Shown: piece after piece, positions 1 to 11,439 of the stretch
Numbering within the stretch: the stretch's first letter is position 1
How the letters are laid out: each line of letters opens with the position of its first letter
DNA from: Siphonodentalium dalli
Lineage: Eukaryota > Mollusca > Scaphopoda > Gadilida > Siphonodentaliidae
Direction of reading: 5' to 3'
DNA length: 64,000 bases
Assembly: GCA_032622095.1 (NCBI GenBank)
Contig: CP136061.1
Coordinates: forward strand, 49,857,797-49,921,796
The notes under the pieces: generated by a model
Database searches by the model: none
Told to the model about the DNA's origin: nothing
Seen by the model: the letters and a program-made list of their open reading frames with translations, nothing else
Translations under genes and position numbers: made by a program

Positions 1-2077
1 ATACATCACCGGGTGGTAGGCGTCAGGGACGCTATATTCATGGCGGTACAGGGTTTTTCGTCGGTATTTCCCAACGCCTTCCCCGTGCGAGAACCGATCA
101 ATATGCCCCTGCTACGGGCGATTCGACACCGCCATCGCTAAAAGTATATCAGCGGAACGTGAGTTTGAGTTGAGCAAAGCAATGACACCCTTTAGAAAAG
201 GTGAGATCAGATTAAACCACGAAAGAGGGATAACTCTATACGAAAATTGGTTAGTTGGTGCAGTTGGGCCAGCTGTATATGCGAGTTAACTCTATAAACA
301 GTTAAAGAGGCGTTCGTGTGTTAGACTGGAATATGAATATAAACACACTACATTATTTTGGCGGGAGGAATGAGATCCCGCCTGGGTGGTTTCAAGTAGG
401 ACCCCCGGAGATACCGACAGGAAAGCTATTGACAGGGGAAACAACTCTTCTTATCAATGACTCTGCCCATATGCCTGCTTTCTCCCTGTCGACATCACGT
501 TTGTATTTCTCACGAGACACAACCACGGTATATTGGCTATGGGAAAAGCGACTCCTCGGCCTCTCTATTTAATCTTCTTCGCCTGCCAGTCCACCCGTGT
601 CCACTCCACCTCGACCTCGTCTCTCCCCGTCCGCATCCACGTCTATGTTTATTTACCCCCCCCCCCCCCCCCTCTGTACGGTGTTTGTGTCACTGGGTCG
701 TTGTTATTGTCGAATATGTCCCCTTTGGTTGGTGAGCCCGGGATCACGACGAGTACGTAGCGAGAGCCCCCATCCAGAACCCCCATCATCCAGTGTATAG
801 AACATTCTCGAATCACGGAGCAGTTATATATATATAAATTGGGAGGAGTAACTGGGGATGGATGTGTATATAATTGCGGAGGGGTTAACGCACATACATA
901 CATACGTACACCATATGTCCCCGCTGAGGTAATGTGATTAGAATGGGCATAAGAGTCTATTATCACGAGCGTCAGTGCTACATGATAACTGAAGCATACA
1001 CGCTCTTTACGATGAATGACAGTATAATAGACAACGCACACGTAGTTTGGTTGTGTCACATGAAATGGGGCATTTATCTTCAATTGTTTGATATTTGGCT
1101 GTCAACAATGTATATAATTCACTGAAATATTTCGCAACAAAGAACTTTCTGAATAAAGAACACTCTTGAGATACTTTCGAAATATAGAACCTAACTCCAA
1201 AAGAACTACTCTTGTAGCGGTTACATGTATTTGGTAGAATTATTCTACTTATTCTGACTGATTTCAAAGTTCTGTAATCTGAAATGATATAAGACAGGTT
1301 GCGATCTACACATTCCTGTTCAACCCGCTAATGTCAAGCTATAAACATGGGGAAAACTTAACTAATTTGACAAAAATCCATGTGATATCTATCTAGTTGA
1401 TAAGCCAAATCACACTATGAAGCTGGCACAGAAAAATAATACCGTTTCCAACTGCCAACTAAATTCCAAGTGAAAAAGTATGATATATTCGGTAAAAATA
1501 TAAAAGCTGTTGGTTTTTGTACATTTTTGGCAAATTCGTAATCGCTAATTTTTTTTATTTTCGGGTACAAGGTGCTCCATGATGCGAAATCCCATCATAT
1601 AATGCTACAGGAAATAATAGAAATGACGCCTGTATGTGGCCCCCTTGAAGATGTCTCAAAGTCAGTTTCAATTATGGACCAACATTTAAAAAATGATGGT
1701 TGAAACCAGAAAAATGGGCTCTGGTCCATAAAACAGGACATTGGCCCTTTTTATAAAAAACAGACATGGCCAATGTATAAATAATTACTTCCTATCAAAC
1801 TACTATCAAACAGAAACGGTCCCATATTCCGCAAAGAGCCTAATAGCGAGACAACTAATAATAACTCTATGGCCACATTCAGAATTTTTGGGGAGAGTTA
1901 GTTTCTTTTTAGATTCTGGGTACAAATATTGGACCGAGTATGTTCTCTATTATATCAGTGTATGCCGAAAGACCCGAGCAGAAGACTGAATAAATGCTGA
2001 AAAGATTTTTTATTGAATGTAATGCAAATCTTTGAAGAGAGGGGTTCATTTGAAAATACGGCGTAAAAAATAAAATG
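1..2077. other. Left-flank intergenic DNA, no gene recognised
   Basis: This is AT-rich DNA upstream of the lectin gene. Short open frames occur (for example 318-572 +, 649-1083 - and 1741-1989 +), but none has recognisable domains, consistent composition or splice context. A 17-base C run at 656-672 is the only clear simple repeat. I see no RNA gene or recognisable mobile-element end here. Confidence 0.6.
656..672. repeat. Poly-C tract
   Basis: An uninterrupted run of 17 C lies in otherwise AT-rich DNA. It produces proline- or glycine-rich artefact frames on both strands. The run length is likely to be variable or mis-sequenced. Confidence 0.9.
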
Positions 2078-2580
2078 TTAAAGGTACGGTTGGCCTTGGC
2101 GGTGGGTATCCTGTGAAAATATTTCCACCCGTAAAAAACCGCCACAAACAGAAAGAACATCAAAATGTAGACATACTTTGTCCGTATACAAATAAGAAAT
2201 ATCGCATAAACAGTATGTTGTTGTCATATGTTTGACTTTTGTTATGTAAACAATGGCATAAAAAGTTACTTTTCGTGTGTTTGTTTATATTATGATGGTA
2301 AACATAAAGAGCGTTCTTTGTTGGTGAATTCCTGATATGGAACTAATAAAGAGCGTTTATGCCATTTGTGTGTGGTTAGCCAGTAGCATTTTGCTGTCTT
2401 CTGTAACACAATAAGGCTCTTGCTTAGGTAAAATATAATAGGTATTTATGATAACATGCTGTTTACGCGATGGTCATGGCATATATGAACGAAACTGTAT
2501 TCGTTTTAATGTTTTTTCTGTTTACGGTGCTTGGAACAAATATGAATATTTTCGACAATTAAGGCCTCGCGTGCCTTTAA
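2078..2580 (+). mobile_element. TTAA-flanked MITE, copy 1
   Basis: A 495-bp unit (2082-2576) is bracketed by TTAA on both sides. It begins AGGTACGG and ends CGCGTGCCT, so the ends form a short imperfect inverted repeat (AGGTACG against AGGCACG). Nearly the same sequence recurs at 4413-4916 and 16973-17465 in the same orientation. A TTAA target is typical of piggyBac-type transposition, but no transposase is encoded and the ends are not a known piggyBac terminus that I recognise. I call it a non-autonomous TTAA-targeting element. Confidence 0.75.
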
Positions 2581-3063
2581 AGTGTTGTATTTATTTACTT
2601 ATTTTGACTCTTTTTTAGCTTAATGGTCATGTACTAATTATTGTATATGCATTTGTGGAGATCCATGACGTATGTATGTTAGCCCTTTCTATACTAAATA
2701 CTCATTGACGAGTAGTACCCTTAGGAAATGTTCAGATAATAAGTTCAAAATCTGCCAGTATCTGAATATTTCCCACCAATGAATAGGAAAACTTCTGCTC
2801 TTGATTTAATTGTATTTTTAATTTTCTGTCTGTCGTCTGCTTACACGAATACCCCTCAAAATTAATAATAGAATATTCCAATAAACACTGTTATAACTGG
2901 GTGGGAAAATCCATTTTATATTTGTTTAACGGCCTCCAAATATAACATTGTAACCCTTTTTTTTACAAGAATAGCGGAAATAGTTTCACCTTTCTACTTG
3001 TAGTACCTACCAAAATGAACAAAGATGATGTTTCCCGTTGGTTCAACGGTGGCTATTAAGCAA
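2581..3063. other. Upstream spacer, nothing recognised
   Basis: AT-rich DNA lies between the first TTAA MITE and the conserved 5' region of the lectin gene. No convincing reading frame, repeat or RNA gene is visible. Confidence 0.5.
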
Positions 3064-3217
3064 AATAGAACACTGTCGCGCCGCCTCCCATTGCATTGTT
3101 TCCTAATCGATAATCAGTTGTTGTCACCACCCGATTGATCCGAGGTAGGTCGTTTCATGAATCAACATCCACGGCATGATCATTATCTACACAGTTGGAT
3201 CCAACATAGGTTCCAAG
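3064..3217 (+). promoter_or_regulatory. Conserved 5' flank/5'UTR of lectin gene 1
   Basis: The ~150 bases before the start codon resemble the ~150 bases before the paralogous start at 59802. Shared blocks are ATTGTT..CCAATCGAT-like sequence, a GATTGATCCGAGG block and, next to the ATG, GATCCAACAT followed by TTCCAAG. Conservation of non-coding DNA in both copies suggests a duplicated promoter and 5'UTR. I see no clear TATA box, so the transcription start is not placed. Confidence 0.55.
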
Positions 3218-3499
3218 ATGTTAGAACTCCAACTGTTAGCGCTCTGTTTGTCGTCTGTTTGTTTCGCAGCGGAGTTTTGTGAGCCGCCATCATTTGACGT
3301 ACAAACTAGCCGAAATATGATCTCGTTCCATAGTATGGGGGCAATCAATCTCATGCGTTGTCAAAAATTGTGCGCTTACACCTCCAGTTGTCACAATGTC
3401 ACATACGACGTGTCTGCAAAATCGTGCTTTCTTTTGGAACCTGGTACCGGACCTACCATCAACGGTCCATCATTCATCCACGCCGAGAAGCGAGCACTG
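3218..3499 (+). CDS. Lectin gene 1, exon 1: signal peptide and PAN/apple-like module
   Basis: The exon encodes 94 residues and ends in phase 0 at a strong donor (CTG|GTGAGT). An earlier in-frame ATG at 3176 exists, but 3218 is chosen because it starts a clear hydrophobic signal sequence (residues 1-18, LLALCLSSVCFAA) and is the only start shared with the paralogue at 59802. The mature part has Cys at about 21, 48, 52, 58 and 70 in the pattern C..LC.....C..VTYDVSAKSC, typical of PAN/apple modules, which bind proteins or carbohydrates outside the cell. An NVT sequon lies at residues 60-62. Reading on past the donor gives a frame ending at 3586, which I take as intron. Confidence 0.85.
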
Positions 3500-4412
3500 G
3501 TGAGTGATAAATACTCCTTTGTTATGCGCAACATTTCAGCACAGCAGAAATTTAAATTTCATGGCTCACATGAACCTCAAAAATAAGGTATAAGTAATTT
3601 AGAAGTATATGGACAATATATGCAAATACATACGCGAAACACTGTTTTAGATCTAATATAATATGAAGAAAACATGACCAAAGTCATAGAAACTGTCCAG
3701 CTGTTTTCATTATTTGGCTCATAAGTGAGACGCTCTTAACCGGACATGGCTTTATTCGAACTTCAAAATTATGTCTACTTAGGGGGTATCAGATAGGTTG
3801 ATAAATACAAGATATATTGATGTAAAGGTTTTATAATTTCAGAAAAATACTTTCCATGGTCACATCCAAATACCAGCTAATTTCAATTTTCGCAAAAAGC
3901 TCAATAAACACTCTTTATTTCTGCCATATCAGGAATAGACTAACACGGAACGATCCTTTTTGTTCGATGCCATGCAAACTATTGTTTTTGTTTGGGACCC
4001 AAACATCGTGTTACAGTGATATTTCTTATGACTTCAATGCGTCATTCTGGACATATAATGCTCACTGAAAGGTATAGTTCATATATGTTTCGACCTATTT
4101 CGATACCGGGATAAATTAAAAAGCGAATATTATTAGGTGTATTTTGTGGCTTTAACTCTATTCATACGACTTCAGGAATAGACTATTAATTGACGATCTT
4201 CTTTGTTTCGTGTTGAAGAACAATCTGGACCAGAGTATTCTAAATTCTAAGACTTGAACAAATCATTCCGTGGTATTTAAGAACTGATGTAGTTTGAGTG
4301 TGTGTTATTGAAGGGTATGTCGGTGGTGTGGCCGTTGGTTACACTGTGAGACGAGCGAGCGGTTCACACTGAATGTGTTCAAACGGCCACCATACTGCTC
4401 TATAAAACGGAC
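3500..4412. other. Intron 1, proximal part
   Basis: The intron starts at the exon 1 donor. A short + frame at 3856-4068 contains a weakly EGF-like cysteine pattern (DPFCSMPC), and the motif CAGGAATAGACTA occurs near 3934 and again near 4174 with similar sequence after it, so a ~240-bp duplication or degenerate exon is possible. Nothing here is firm enough to call as coding. Confidence 0.4.
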
Positions 4413-4916
4413 TTAAAGGTACGGTTGGCCTTGGCGGTGGGTATCCTGTGAAAATATTTCCACCCGTAAAAAACCGCCACAAAACAGAAAGAACATCAAA
4501 ATGTAGACAGACTTTGTCCGTATGCAAATACGAAATATCGCATAAACAGTATGTTATTGTCATATGTTGACTGTTGTTATGTAAACAAGAGCATAAAAAG
4601 TAACTTTTCTTGTGTTGTTTATATTATGATGGTAAACATAAAGAGCGTTCTTTGTAGGTGAATTCCTGATATGTAACTAATAAAGAGCGTTTATGCCATT
4701 TGTGTGTGGTTAGCCAGTAGCATTGTGCTGCCTTCTGTAACACAATCAGGCTCTTGCTTAGGTAAAATATAATAGGTCTTTATGATAACATGCTGTTGAC
4801 GCGATGGTCATGGTATATATATGAACGAAACTGTATTCGTTTTAATTTTTTTTCTGTTTACGGTGTTTGGAACAAATATGAATATTTTCGACAATTAAGG
4901 CCTCGCGTGCCTTTAA
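4413..4916 (+). mobile_element. TTAA-flanked MITE, copy 2
   Basis: The element body is 4417-4912, with TTAA at 4413-4416 and 4913-4916. It is highly similar along its whole length to the copies at 2082-2576 and 16977-17461, including the AATTAAGGCCTCGCGTGCCT end. It lies inside intron 1 in the same orientation as the host gene. Confidence 0.75.
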
Positions 4917-5696
4917 ACTACATTAATTTTATTTATATATGTTTTCCTTATTAATTAGTATAAACTCAGCTGAGTGTATGAAATCTATCTGCCGCAGTCT
5001 GGATATTTTATCATGCACCACTGTAAAATTGACGCTAAGTATATCGAACGTTGGCGCTGATCGGGGCTACTTAAATTTGCAACAGTTTATCGATAGCTGA
5101 CCCCCCGCAAATGTTTCAAGTGGTATATTGGCAGCTAACGCCTTAGAATTCCAATGCAACAAAGCGACCAGTTTATAATTTGAATCGAACAATTTCGCGA
5201 AATACTCAAATTGTAGAAATAATAAAATGTGTCAGATTTTATTGATTTTCTCGGACAATGGATAATATGTAAACCAAAAATTACGTGTTTGTACGACCCC
5301 AAGACCCGAGAACACAACCACATATAATATAATACATTGGTCTTCTATTGTTATACTGCGGAAACACAACAAACGGAATATACACACCTCTGTGGGAAAA
5401 AAGCCTATCTTTTACCCAAATTTTGCGAATAATTATCAAATTATGCTTTTTCATTACAAGTTTAGTTGCCTTTATATGTATTTGTCTATAAATCATAGCA
5501 TATATTATGTATGAGTTTAGCCAAATTGCTTTGATGGTGAATCAGAACAGATGTCAAATCGAGCGATTTAGCAAAACCAGTGAATTTCTAACAATGAGAA
5601 TGGCGGCCATCTTGGATTTCAATATGACGGGGAAATGACCACGAACCAGATCACCTGAGAGAAATAAAAAAATCAATCACTTACAAATCTCATATT
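4917..5696. other. Intron 1 sequence, nothing recognised
   Basis: AT-rich intronic DNA between two mobile elements. The open frames on the minus strand (5135-5323 and 5281-5496) have no recognisable motif. Confidence 0.5.
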
Positions 5697-6393
5697 AATG
5701 GCTGCGGACACACATATCACAGTAGCGATGGCATAGCAGGTGTGACAATTTATTATGGTGGAGTTTGGTGACAATTAGTCGTCAAAAGTATGTGCCATAG
5801 CTGGCTATATTGCCCGCTGAGTTTCCGCACAATGAGTCGATTGGACCAATTAACCCATTCCGTTTCACCAAGGTTGAACTCTACTCATTACGATTTGCTA
5901 CATTGTATTCTCTACGATATATATATATGATTGCACGATCGATCGTCCAGAATTGTGGTTGACCGTGGCAATCCCCCATCCACTCACATATCATGCACGT
6001 ATATTGTTCGTTTTATTGAAATGATCTCAATGCATGTTTAATTGTTTATCTACTTATATTAATCTCCTGGTATAAAGACAGTTCCCCAATTGCATTTTTG
6101 ATTTATTTCGCGACGTTTAATTCTACGCATAATTCCGCTAACATCATGTGGGCCGACGAAGCTGTGTCGGAACTGTTGGAGGAAACGCAGCTGATGGAAA
6201 GTATCTAGAATAAACAACGCGAACTATACAAGGACCAAAACAAGAAAAAGGCGAATATGTGCGAATATGCAGCGGGCGACATAGCTAGCTATAGCATATT
6301 AATTATGGCGACCAATTGTCACCAATCTCCACCATAATAAATTGTCACACCCACTATGCCATCGCTACTGTGGTACGTGTGTCCGCAACCAAT
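5697..6393 (+). mobile_element. PIF/Harbinger-like non-autonomous element with ~85-bp inverted ends
   Basis: The segment 5700-5785 (GGCTGCGGACACAC...) reappears inverted at about 6305-6390, giving long terminal inverted repeats around a 691-bp element. AAT lies outside both ends (5697-5699 and 6391-6393), consistent with a 3-bp target duplication. The interior near 6145-6285 reads, in one + frame with a stop, MWADEAVSELLEE followed by NKQRELYKDQNKKKA. This resembles the Myb/SANT-like DNA-binding protein that accompanies PIF/Harbinger transposases. The superfamily call rests on that short resemblance and the 3-bp flank. Confidence 0.55.
6145..6285 (+). pseudogene. Truncated Myb/SANT-like reading frame in the element
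   Basis: ATG at about 6146 opens a frame reading W-A-D-E-A-V-S-E-L-L, the start typical of Myb/SANT-like trihelix domains. It is interrupted by an in-frame TAG after about 20 codons and continues with a lysine-rich helix-like stretch. No transposase frame accompanies it. It is best read as a relic of the DNA-binding protein of an autonomous parent element. Confidence 0.35.
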
Positions 6394-7073
6394 GGCTGAA
6401 GTCAATCTGAGTGAACATCTTGTGCATACAAGCCCGGACCAGGAGTCCACACTAATTTTCTATGCTCGCGAAATAAATCGATCGCACCCTTTAACCCATA
6501 AATACGAGGTTTTGAAATAGGCTGCTGCAAACGTTCCAGATTTGATGTGAAAGCAGCACACAATGTTCGATTCGAAATGATGGCGGAGATTTGATAAAGT
6601 ATCGGGAGACTCGTGCCACTGTCTAGTGTGTATATAAACGAACTAACCACGTATGTATCAATCATTAGGGTACAAACGTACCCTTTTCTAATCCGATTGC
6701 ATTTACCCATTCAATTTTCCAGTATAATAAGGTATAACCAGCCGCGATATAACAGCGTGAGTCATGATGAATTGATCGATTACACGCCATGTACGTTTCT
6801 ATAATCGCCGGCGACAAAAACAAATTGCTGACCTTTCGATTATATGCTTGGATACGATGTGAAAGCTTCCATCCGATTTGATTCGAGGTTCGATTCGGCG
6901 AAAAAAATCGTGATTCGCAGGAGCCTTTTTTAAGGTCAGATATTGACATTAAAAAGAGGAAGTTGTCACACGTATTTTGAATTTCGATCAACTGTTCCAG
7001 TGATCGTCCTGCTTAAGAGCACACAGGTCGTTCCTTACCAAAAATCAGTCGACAATAAAGAGCGTTCTCATAG

Positions 7074-7236
7074 ACAGAACACAACGCGCATCTTAATCGA
7101 GAATCTTTTATCGAATGAGTTGCGGATGGCGCAAGGATATATTTCGCGAGAGCGTAGCTCGAGCGAAATATAACTTTGCGCCGTCCGCAACGAGTTCGAT
7201 AAAAGATGCGAGATTATGATGCAAGTTGTGTTCTGT
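7074..7236. mobile_element. Palindromic hairpin MITE
   Basis: ACAGAACACAAC (7074-7085) is mirrored by GTTGTGTTCTGT (7225-7236). The arms remain complementary inward through ATCTTTTATCGA, TTGCGGA.GGCGCAA and ATATTTCGC, meeting near 7150-7165 at an AGCTCGAGC centre. The whole 163 bp could fold into one long hairpin. It encodes no protein. The TSD was not resolved. Confidence 0.65.
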
Positions 7237-7896
7237 ATTTATTCTACACCGTTCAGTCAGATAAGTTCAATCCATGAGTGTCACCTCCATTGTTACTATA
7301 GCCACCTTTATTGTGATTTAAGTCTGACAAATAGCCAGTAATTATGGGGGGATCACCGGAAGCGGATGATCGACGTAATGTACGTCATCTTTCTTGGCGA
7401 CAACGTCAACAAGAATAGTTCCGGCTTGTATTCCACTAGAGGTATACACTACTATGTATTCAATGGCTGGGATTCCGTTGAATACATGTGCCTCACGTCA
7501 ATGGGTGTGGAATAAGATTTAATATCTGACGTTTTTGTTGATTTTCGCGATGGTTGTGGTGAATATGAATGATTGTATTTGCAAGTATCTTTCGTTCTTT
7601 TCGCCCGATGAGCTGAACATTGGCTTAATAAATGTTTAATAATTTGGGTCACATTGAACGGGGTACCTTCAAAATAACGACCTGTCGGTCGGCCAGTCAA
7701 GGAATCGCAGCGTGAAAGCACGACATCCTATATAATACTTGCAGTCTGGACGATACCAACTAGCGAACCAACCAATAAACCGAATAAAAATAGCTACACG
7801 TACATGTGCAGGACAGGTCGCGAAGATTATTGGTTAACTCGTTTGGGACGTGATTCTTTTGAGAAAACATTACTCACAGACGAGATTGTTTGCAGA

Positions 7897-8563
7897 AATG
7901 CTTACTTTTATATAATTTTATAGCATTTTATGCGTTTATGCAATGTTGGGTCAGACCATTTGCCATGGCAGAATTCTCCGCGTGACAACTCATACTATAT
8001 GGGTGTTCATCCGTAGTCTATAAATCTTCTAGAAATTTTGGGTAGATACCACCAAATTGCGACCGGTTGCCATAGCCACCTATTTTCCGAAATTTATTAT
8101 TTTTGGGGCTGTAATTTCGCTATATGACGATATGTTTGCGACATTTTGAATAAAATATGAATGGTTTCCAAAGTTAAATGATCCAGGAATATTTTGCCAA
8201 CAGCTGGACCTAACCTTGCTCGAAAATCACCCATCACCGACAGAGGGCGCCACTCAAAATGGCCGCCAAACCCCCGTTTTCTAACGTTATAATGCTTACT
8301 TTTATATAATTTTATAGCAACGTATATATGCGTTAATTTAGTGCTTGGTCAGACTTTTTGACATAATTATCCACGTGACAACTCATAATATATGGGTGAT
8401 CATCCGTGATCTATAAATCTTCCAATTTGCGACCGGTTGACATGGCAACCGATTTTCGGAACATTATGCGTTTGGGGCTGTAATTTCGCCATACGAGATG
8501 TTTGCATGCGACATTTTGAATCAAATGTAATTAATTTCCAAAAAAATATGATCCAGGAATATA
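7897..8563. repeat. Direct repeat, two ~0.3-kb units
   Basis: Unit 1 (about 7897-8195) and unit 2 (about 8291-8563) both begin AATGCTTACTTTTATATAAT. They share GCGTGACAACTCAT/CACGTGACAACTCAT, TTGCGACCGGTTG, TTGGGGCTGTAATTTCGC and end near ATGATCCAGGAATAT. They are diverged by substitutions and small indels. It is a non-coding tandem duplication of unknown origin. Confidence 0.75.
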
Positions 8564-8858
8564 CCTAAATTGCTCTCCCTTCTTTTTCCTTCCGCTGAAG
8601 GGGTCAAGATTCACCTGCCACGTTGATTACCAACCGAAAACTTGTCTGTAGACGCGTCTGCAACTTAGGCTACTGGGCCCGACATTTTAGAACAATGACG
8701 TCACGAATCACGTCACGCGACCCACACGTGACGCCAAAAATAGGTTACATCTTCCTGGACCCCTCACTGAGTGATCGGCCTATATATTGAATACATGATA
8801 CTATGCGCAAAACATTTAATTATAAAAGATTCATTCGCTGATGACAAGTGCATGAAGT

Positions 8859-8927
8859 GGGAAACGGATATGTCCGTTTCCCGTCCTGTATAGGTAATGT
8901 TTTGGGAAACGGATATATCCGTTTCCC
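8859..8927. repeat. Two near-identical 24-bp palindromes
   Basis: 8859-8882 and 8904-8927 each read GGGAAACGGATAT on the left and the complement on the right, and each is followed by GTCCT. The second is a perfect palindrome and the first differs at one centre base. The units repeat with a 45-bp period. They may be a transposon end or a protein-binding site; nothing here decides. Confidence 0.8.
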
Positions 8928-9446
8928 GTCCTAAACGAGTTAACTGTCCTGTAATATTCCCTTGCGCCATATTTATTAAACTTAAGCCATCAACTAAATT
9001 CAAAAAACATCTTGTGCAGGTAAACCGTGCGATGAGTAAAATTTATAATTCATACGCAACACAATAAGTCCATATAAATAGTTATAAAAATGAAATAAAC
9101 ACACAAAGATTGGTTTAACACGAATGCCGATTCATAAACATACATATGGACAAGAATATAACTTCATGTTTTAGAGCGTAACAAATAAAGCGATGTGAAC
9201 ACGAGGTGCCGAATCCGCCGAATTCTCGTGTTGTTGTCGTGGTGTTTGCTTATGTCCTGTACATTCATTACCATGCGGAGGTTGGAGTTAACTCCACGGT
9301 CGGCATCAGTCACATGTGAAATTCAACAACATTGCATGTGCTATTTATAAGTTATATAAATCTTTCATAAATAGGTTGCCAAGTTTAAATATAGTGTGTA
9401 TATATGATGATTTGTTACGATCACGATGATGGTTATGATGATTATG

Positions 9447-9473
9447 TATGATGATGATGATGATGATGATGAT
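9447..9473 (+). repeat. (ATG)n microsatellite
   Basis: A run of ATG/GAT triplets, nine or so units, in intron 1, preceded by looser GAT-rich sequence. It is a simple repeat with no coding support. Confidence 0.85.
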
Positions 9474-9539
9474 GAAGATATTGCTACATAAGGAAGGCGT
9501 TTATTATATATGCAGGGGAAGTTCGTGTTATATTACATA

Positions 9540-10965
9540 CTAGCAGGGTTACCCGGCGTTGCCCAGGTTAAAGTGATGTGAAACCCTTTGCATGCTGTGG
9601 ATATTTGGTGGGAATAGAGAATACTCTTGATCAAAGTGCTACACATATTCTCATAAATTGTCTGTTCAAATAGTGTCACAAAACATGATTCTTACACATG
9701 GAATATAAGTAGTGGCTCACCCAGAGACGTGGGGACAGGGGGGTTTGGCGCGTGTCTCACCCACCCGCAACTTTGGTCAAAATTTTCAACAGTTGGAATT
9801 TCAACCTGCCAAAACATTAGTTGGAAATTTCACACCAACAATATGTTGAAAATGTTCATGTAGTTTGATTTTCAAACAATTTGTTGGGGGAATTAATTGT
9901 TTTTGGACAAACATTTGTATATTTTCCTATTTTTTGTCAAATTTTGGATTGAAATGGTCATCTCAGTTGGAAATTTTCCAACATTAGGGGGGTGGGTGAC
10001 AGGTTGGAAATTTCCAACACTTGTAAAGCTTGTGTCCTGTCCCTCCCCCGTGGCCATTCAAAAACTGCTAGTTAATTTAAGAGAACAACAGTGTCATATA
10101 TTTGGTCAACATTGTCATTGGAATTGTCATCAGTCGGAAATTTTCCAACCTAAGTGGGGGTGTCAGGTTTGAAGTTTCCAAATTTAGGAAAGCTTGAGGC
10201 TAGTCCAGATGCTAGGATTTTCTTGTTCAGATTTCAAAATTGTTCGTGTCTTAGTCCCTCCCCTATGGCCAATAAAACACTGCTAATTAGTTTAGCAAAA
10301 CAATATTTGACTACATTCAGTTAAACTTGTGGACTGAAATGGTAATCAGTTGGAGAATTTTCCAACCTGAAGGGGGAGTAGGAGGTGTGAAATTTCCAAC
10401 ACTAGGAAAGCTTCAGTTGAGGCTATTCTAGATGCCAGGATTTGTTATTTTCTTGTATAGTTTTCGTAATGTTCTCACACCGGGCCGAACAACCATGGTC
10501 AGTCCGGTGTGTCCTGGTCTCTTGCCTGTAGCTGTGTGCATTTGTCTGGAGTTAGACCACTAGATGGTAGGATTTATGCAATTTTCAGGTTAAAATATCT
10601 TAATGTTCTCATGTCGGGAATATAGAATCATGGTTTATGAACATATGGGATATTAGGCCTGAGCACTGAGGTGCAAATGGAATCATGCAGAACTTGTGTT
10701 TGGTTTGATTCTGATTCAAGGGGGTGCAGTTGGAATTTCATAGGTGGACAGCCCCCCCCCCCCCCACGGAGACTCTCTAGCCACGTCCCGGGCTCACCTT
10801 GTCGATTGTCATTTTGTTTATCGCCATTAATCTGTTCCACCGATAAAGAAGTATTTATTTATTAACAACTGCGAATACATCAGACGTTATGACATGAAAC
10901 ATGAACATCATAAACACATCAGTTCGCAGAAATAAGACGTCAATTGGGTTTTACATATATAGAGA
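9540..10965 (-). mobile_element. Candidate Helitron on the minus strand with internal tandem repeats
   Basis: Read on the minus strand, a short hairpin CCTGGGCAACGCCGGG is followed by TAACCCTG, then CTAG (9540-9543) and T. This is the layout of a Helitron 3' end, with a hairpin 8 to 12 nt before CTRR and insertion before T. The 5' end is tentatively TCTCTATATATG at 10965 (minus), preceded by A. In between are about three ~190-bp tandem units (about 9950-10500) rich in GGAAATTTTCCAAC, and a C run near 10751-10765. No Rep/helicase is visible, so it would be non-autonomous. The 3' end is better supported than the 5' end. Confidence 0.45.
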
Positions 10966-11439
10966 TGTGTCAATCAATCTAGTGGGTTTGACTAAGTTTT
11001 GAGGTCACCTGGCTATCAGATCGTCATGAAGATACAAATGTTTTAAAGAAATGTCCAGGTGCTTTCTGTTGATGGCGCTATATATTGGCGAAATATTCTC
11101 AATTTAAAAGAAATGTTGCACTGTTGTTATGTATGTATATCAGCTACATGTGCCGGACCCAGAGCGAGATTTTGAGTGGTTTATTGTAAAAAAAAAATGG
11201 AACAGACTCAATTGTGTTATATGGACATGATCCATTCTAATATACAATCTTCTGACGTTTCGAGGTTTCTCAATTTGCAAGAATATATGTGTATCTCTTA
11301 AATAAAATGATAAATGTGTTTTTCTATGTTTTGCCAGCTCATACGTTTTTAACACGGACGATTTTATTCTTCGTATCATATGAGAAGAACGTGTATGAAT
11401 TTGATGGTAATTGGCACTAAAGTTGACTAAACATACTTT

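Noticed and set aside
649-1083. 144-codon minus frame at the left edge
   Set aside because: It ends in a poly-Gly tract caused by the poly-C run, and has no signal peptide, domain or homologous copy in the window.
3856-4068. Possible EGF-like exon (DPFCSMPC...) in intron 1
   Set aside because: The cysteine spacing is poor, the frame ends in a stop before a usable donor and a similar non-coding duplicate lies ~240 bp away. At best it is a dead exon.
6402-6991. Overlapping minus frames of 102 and 108 codons
   Set aside because: Mutually overlapping in different frames, no motif; likely chance open frames in intron 1.
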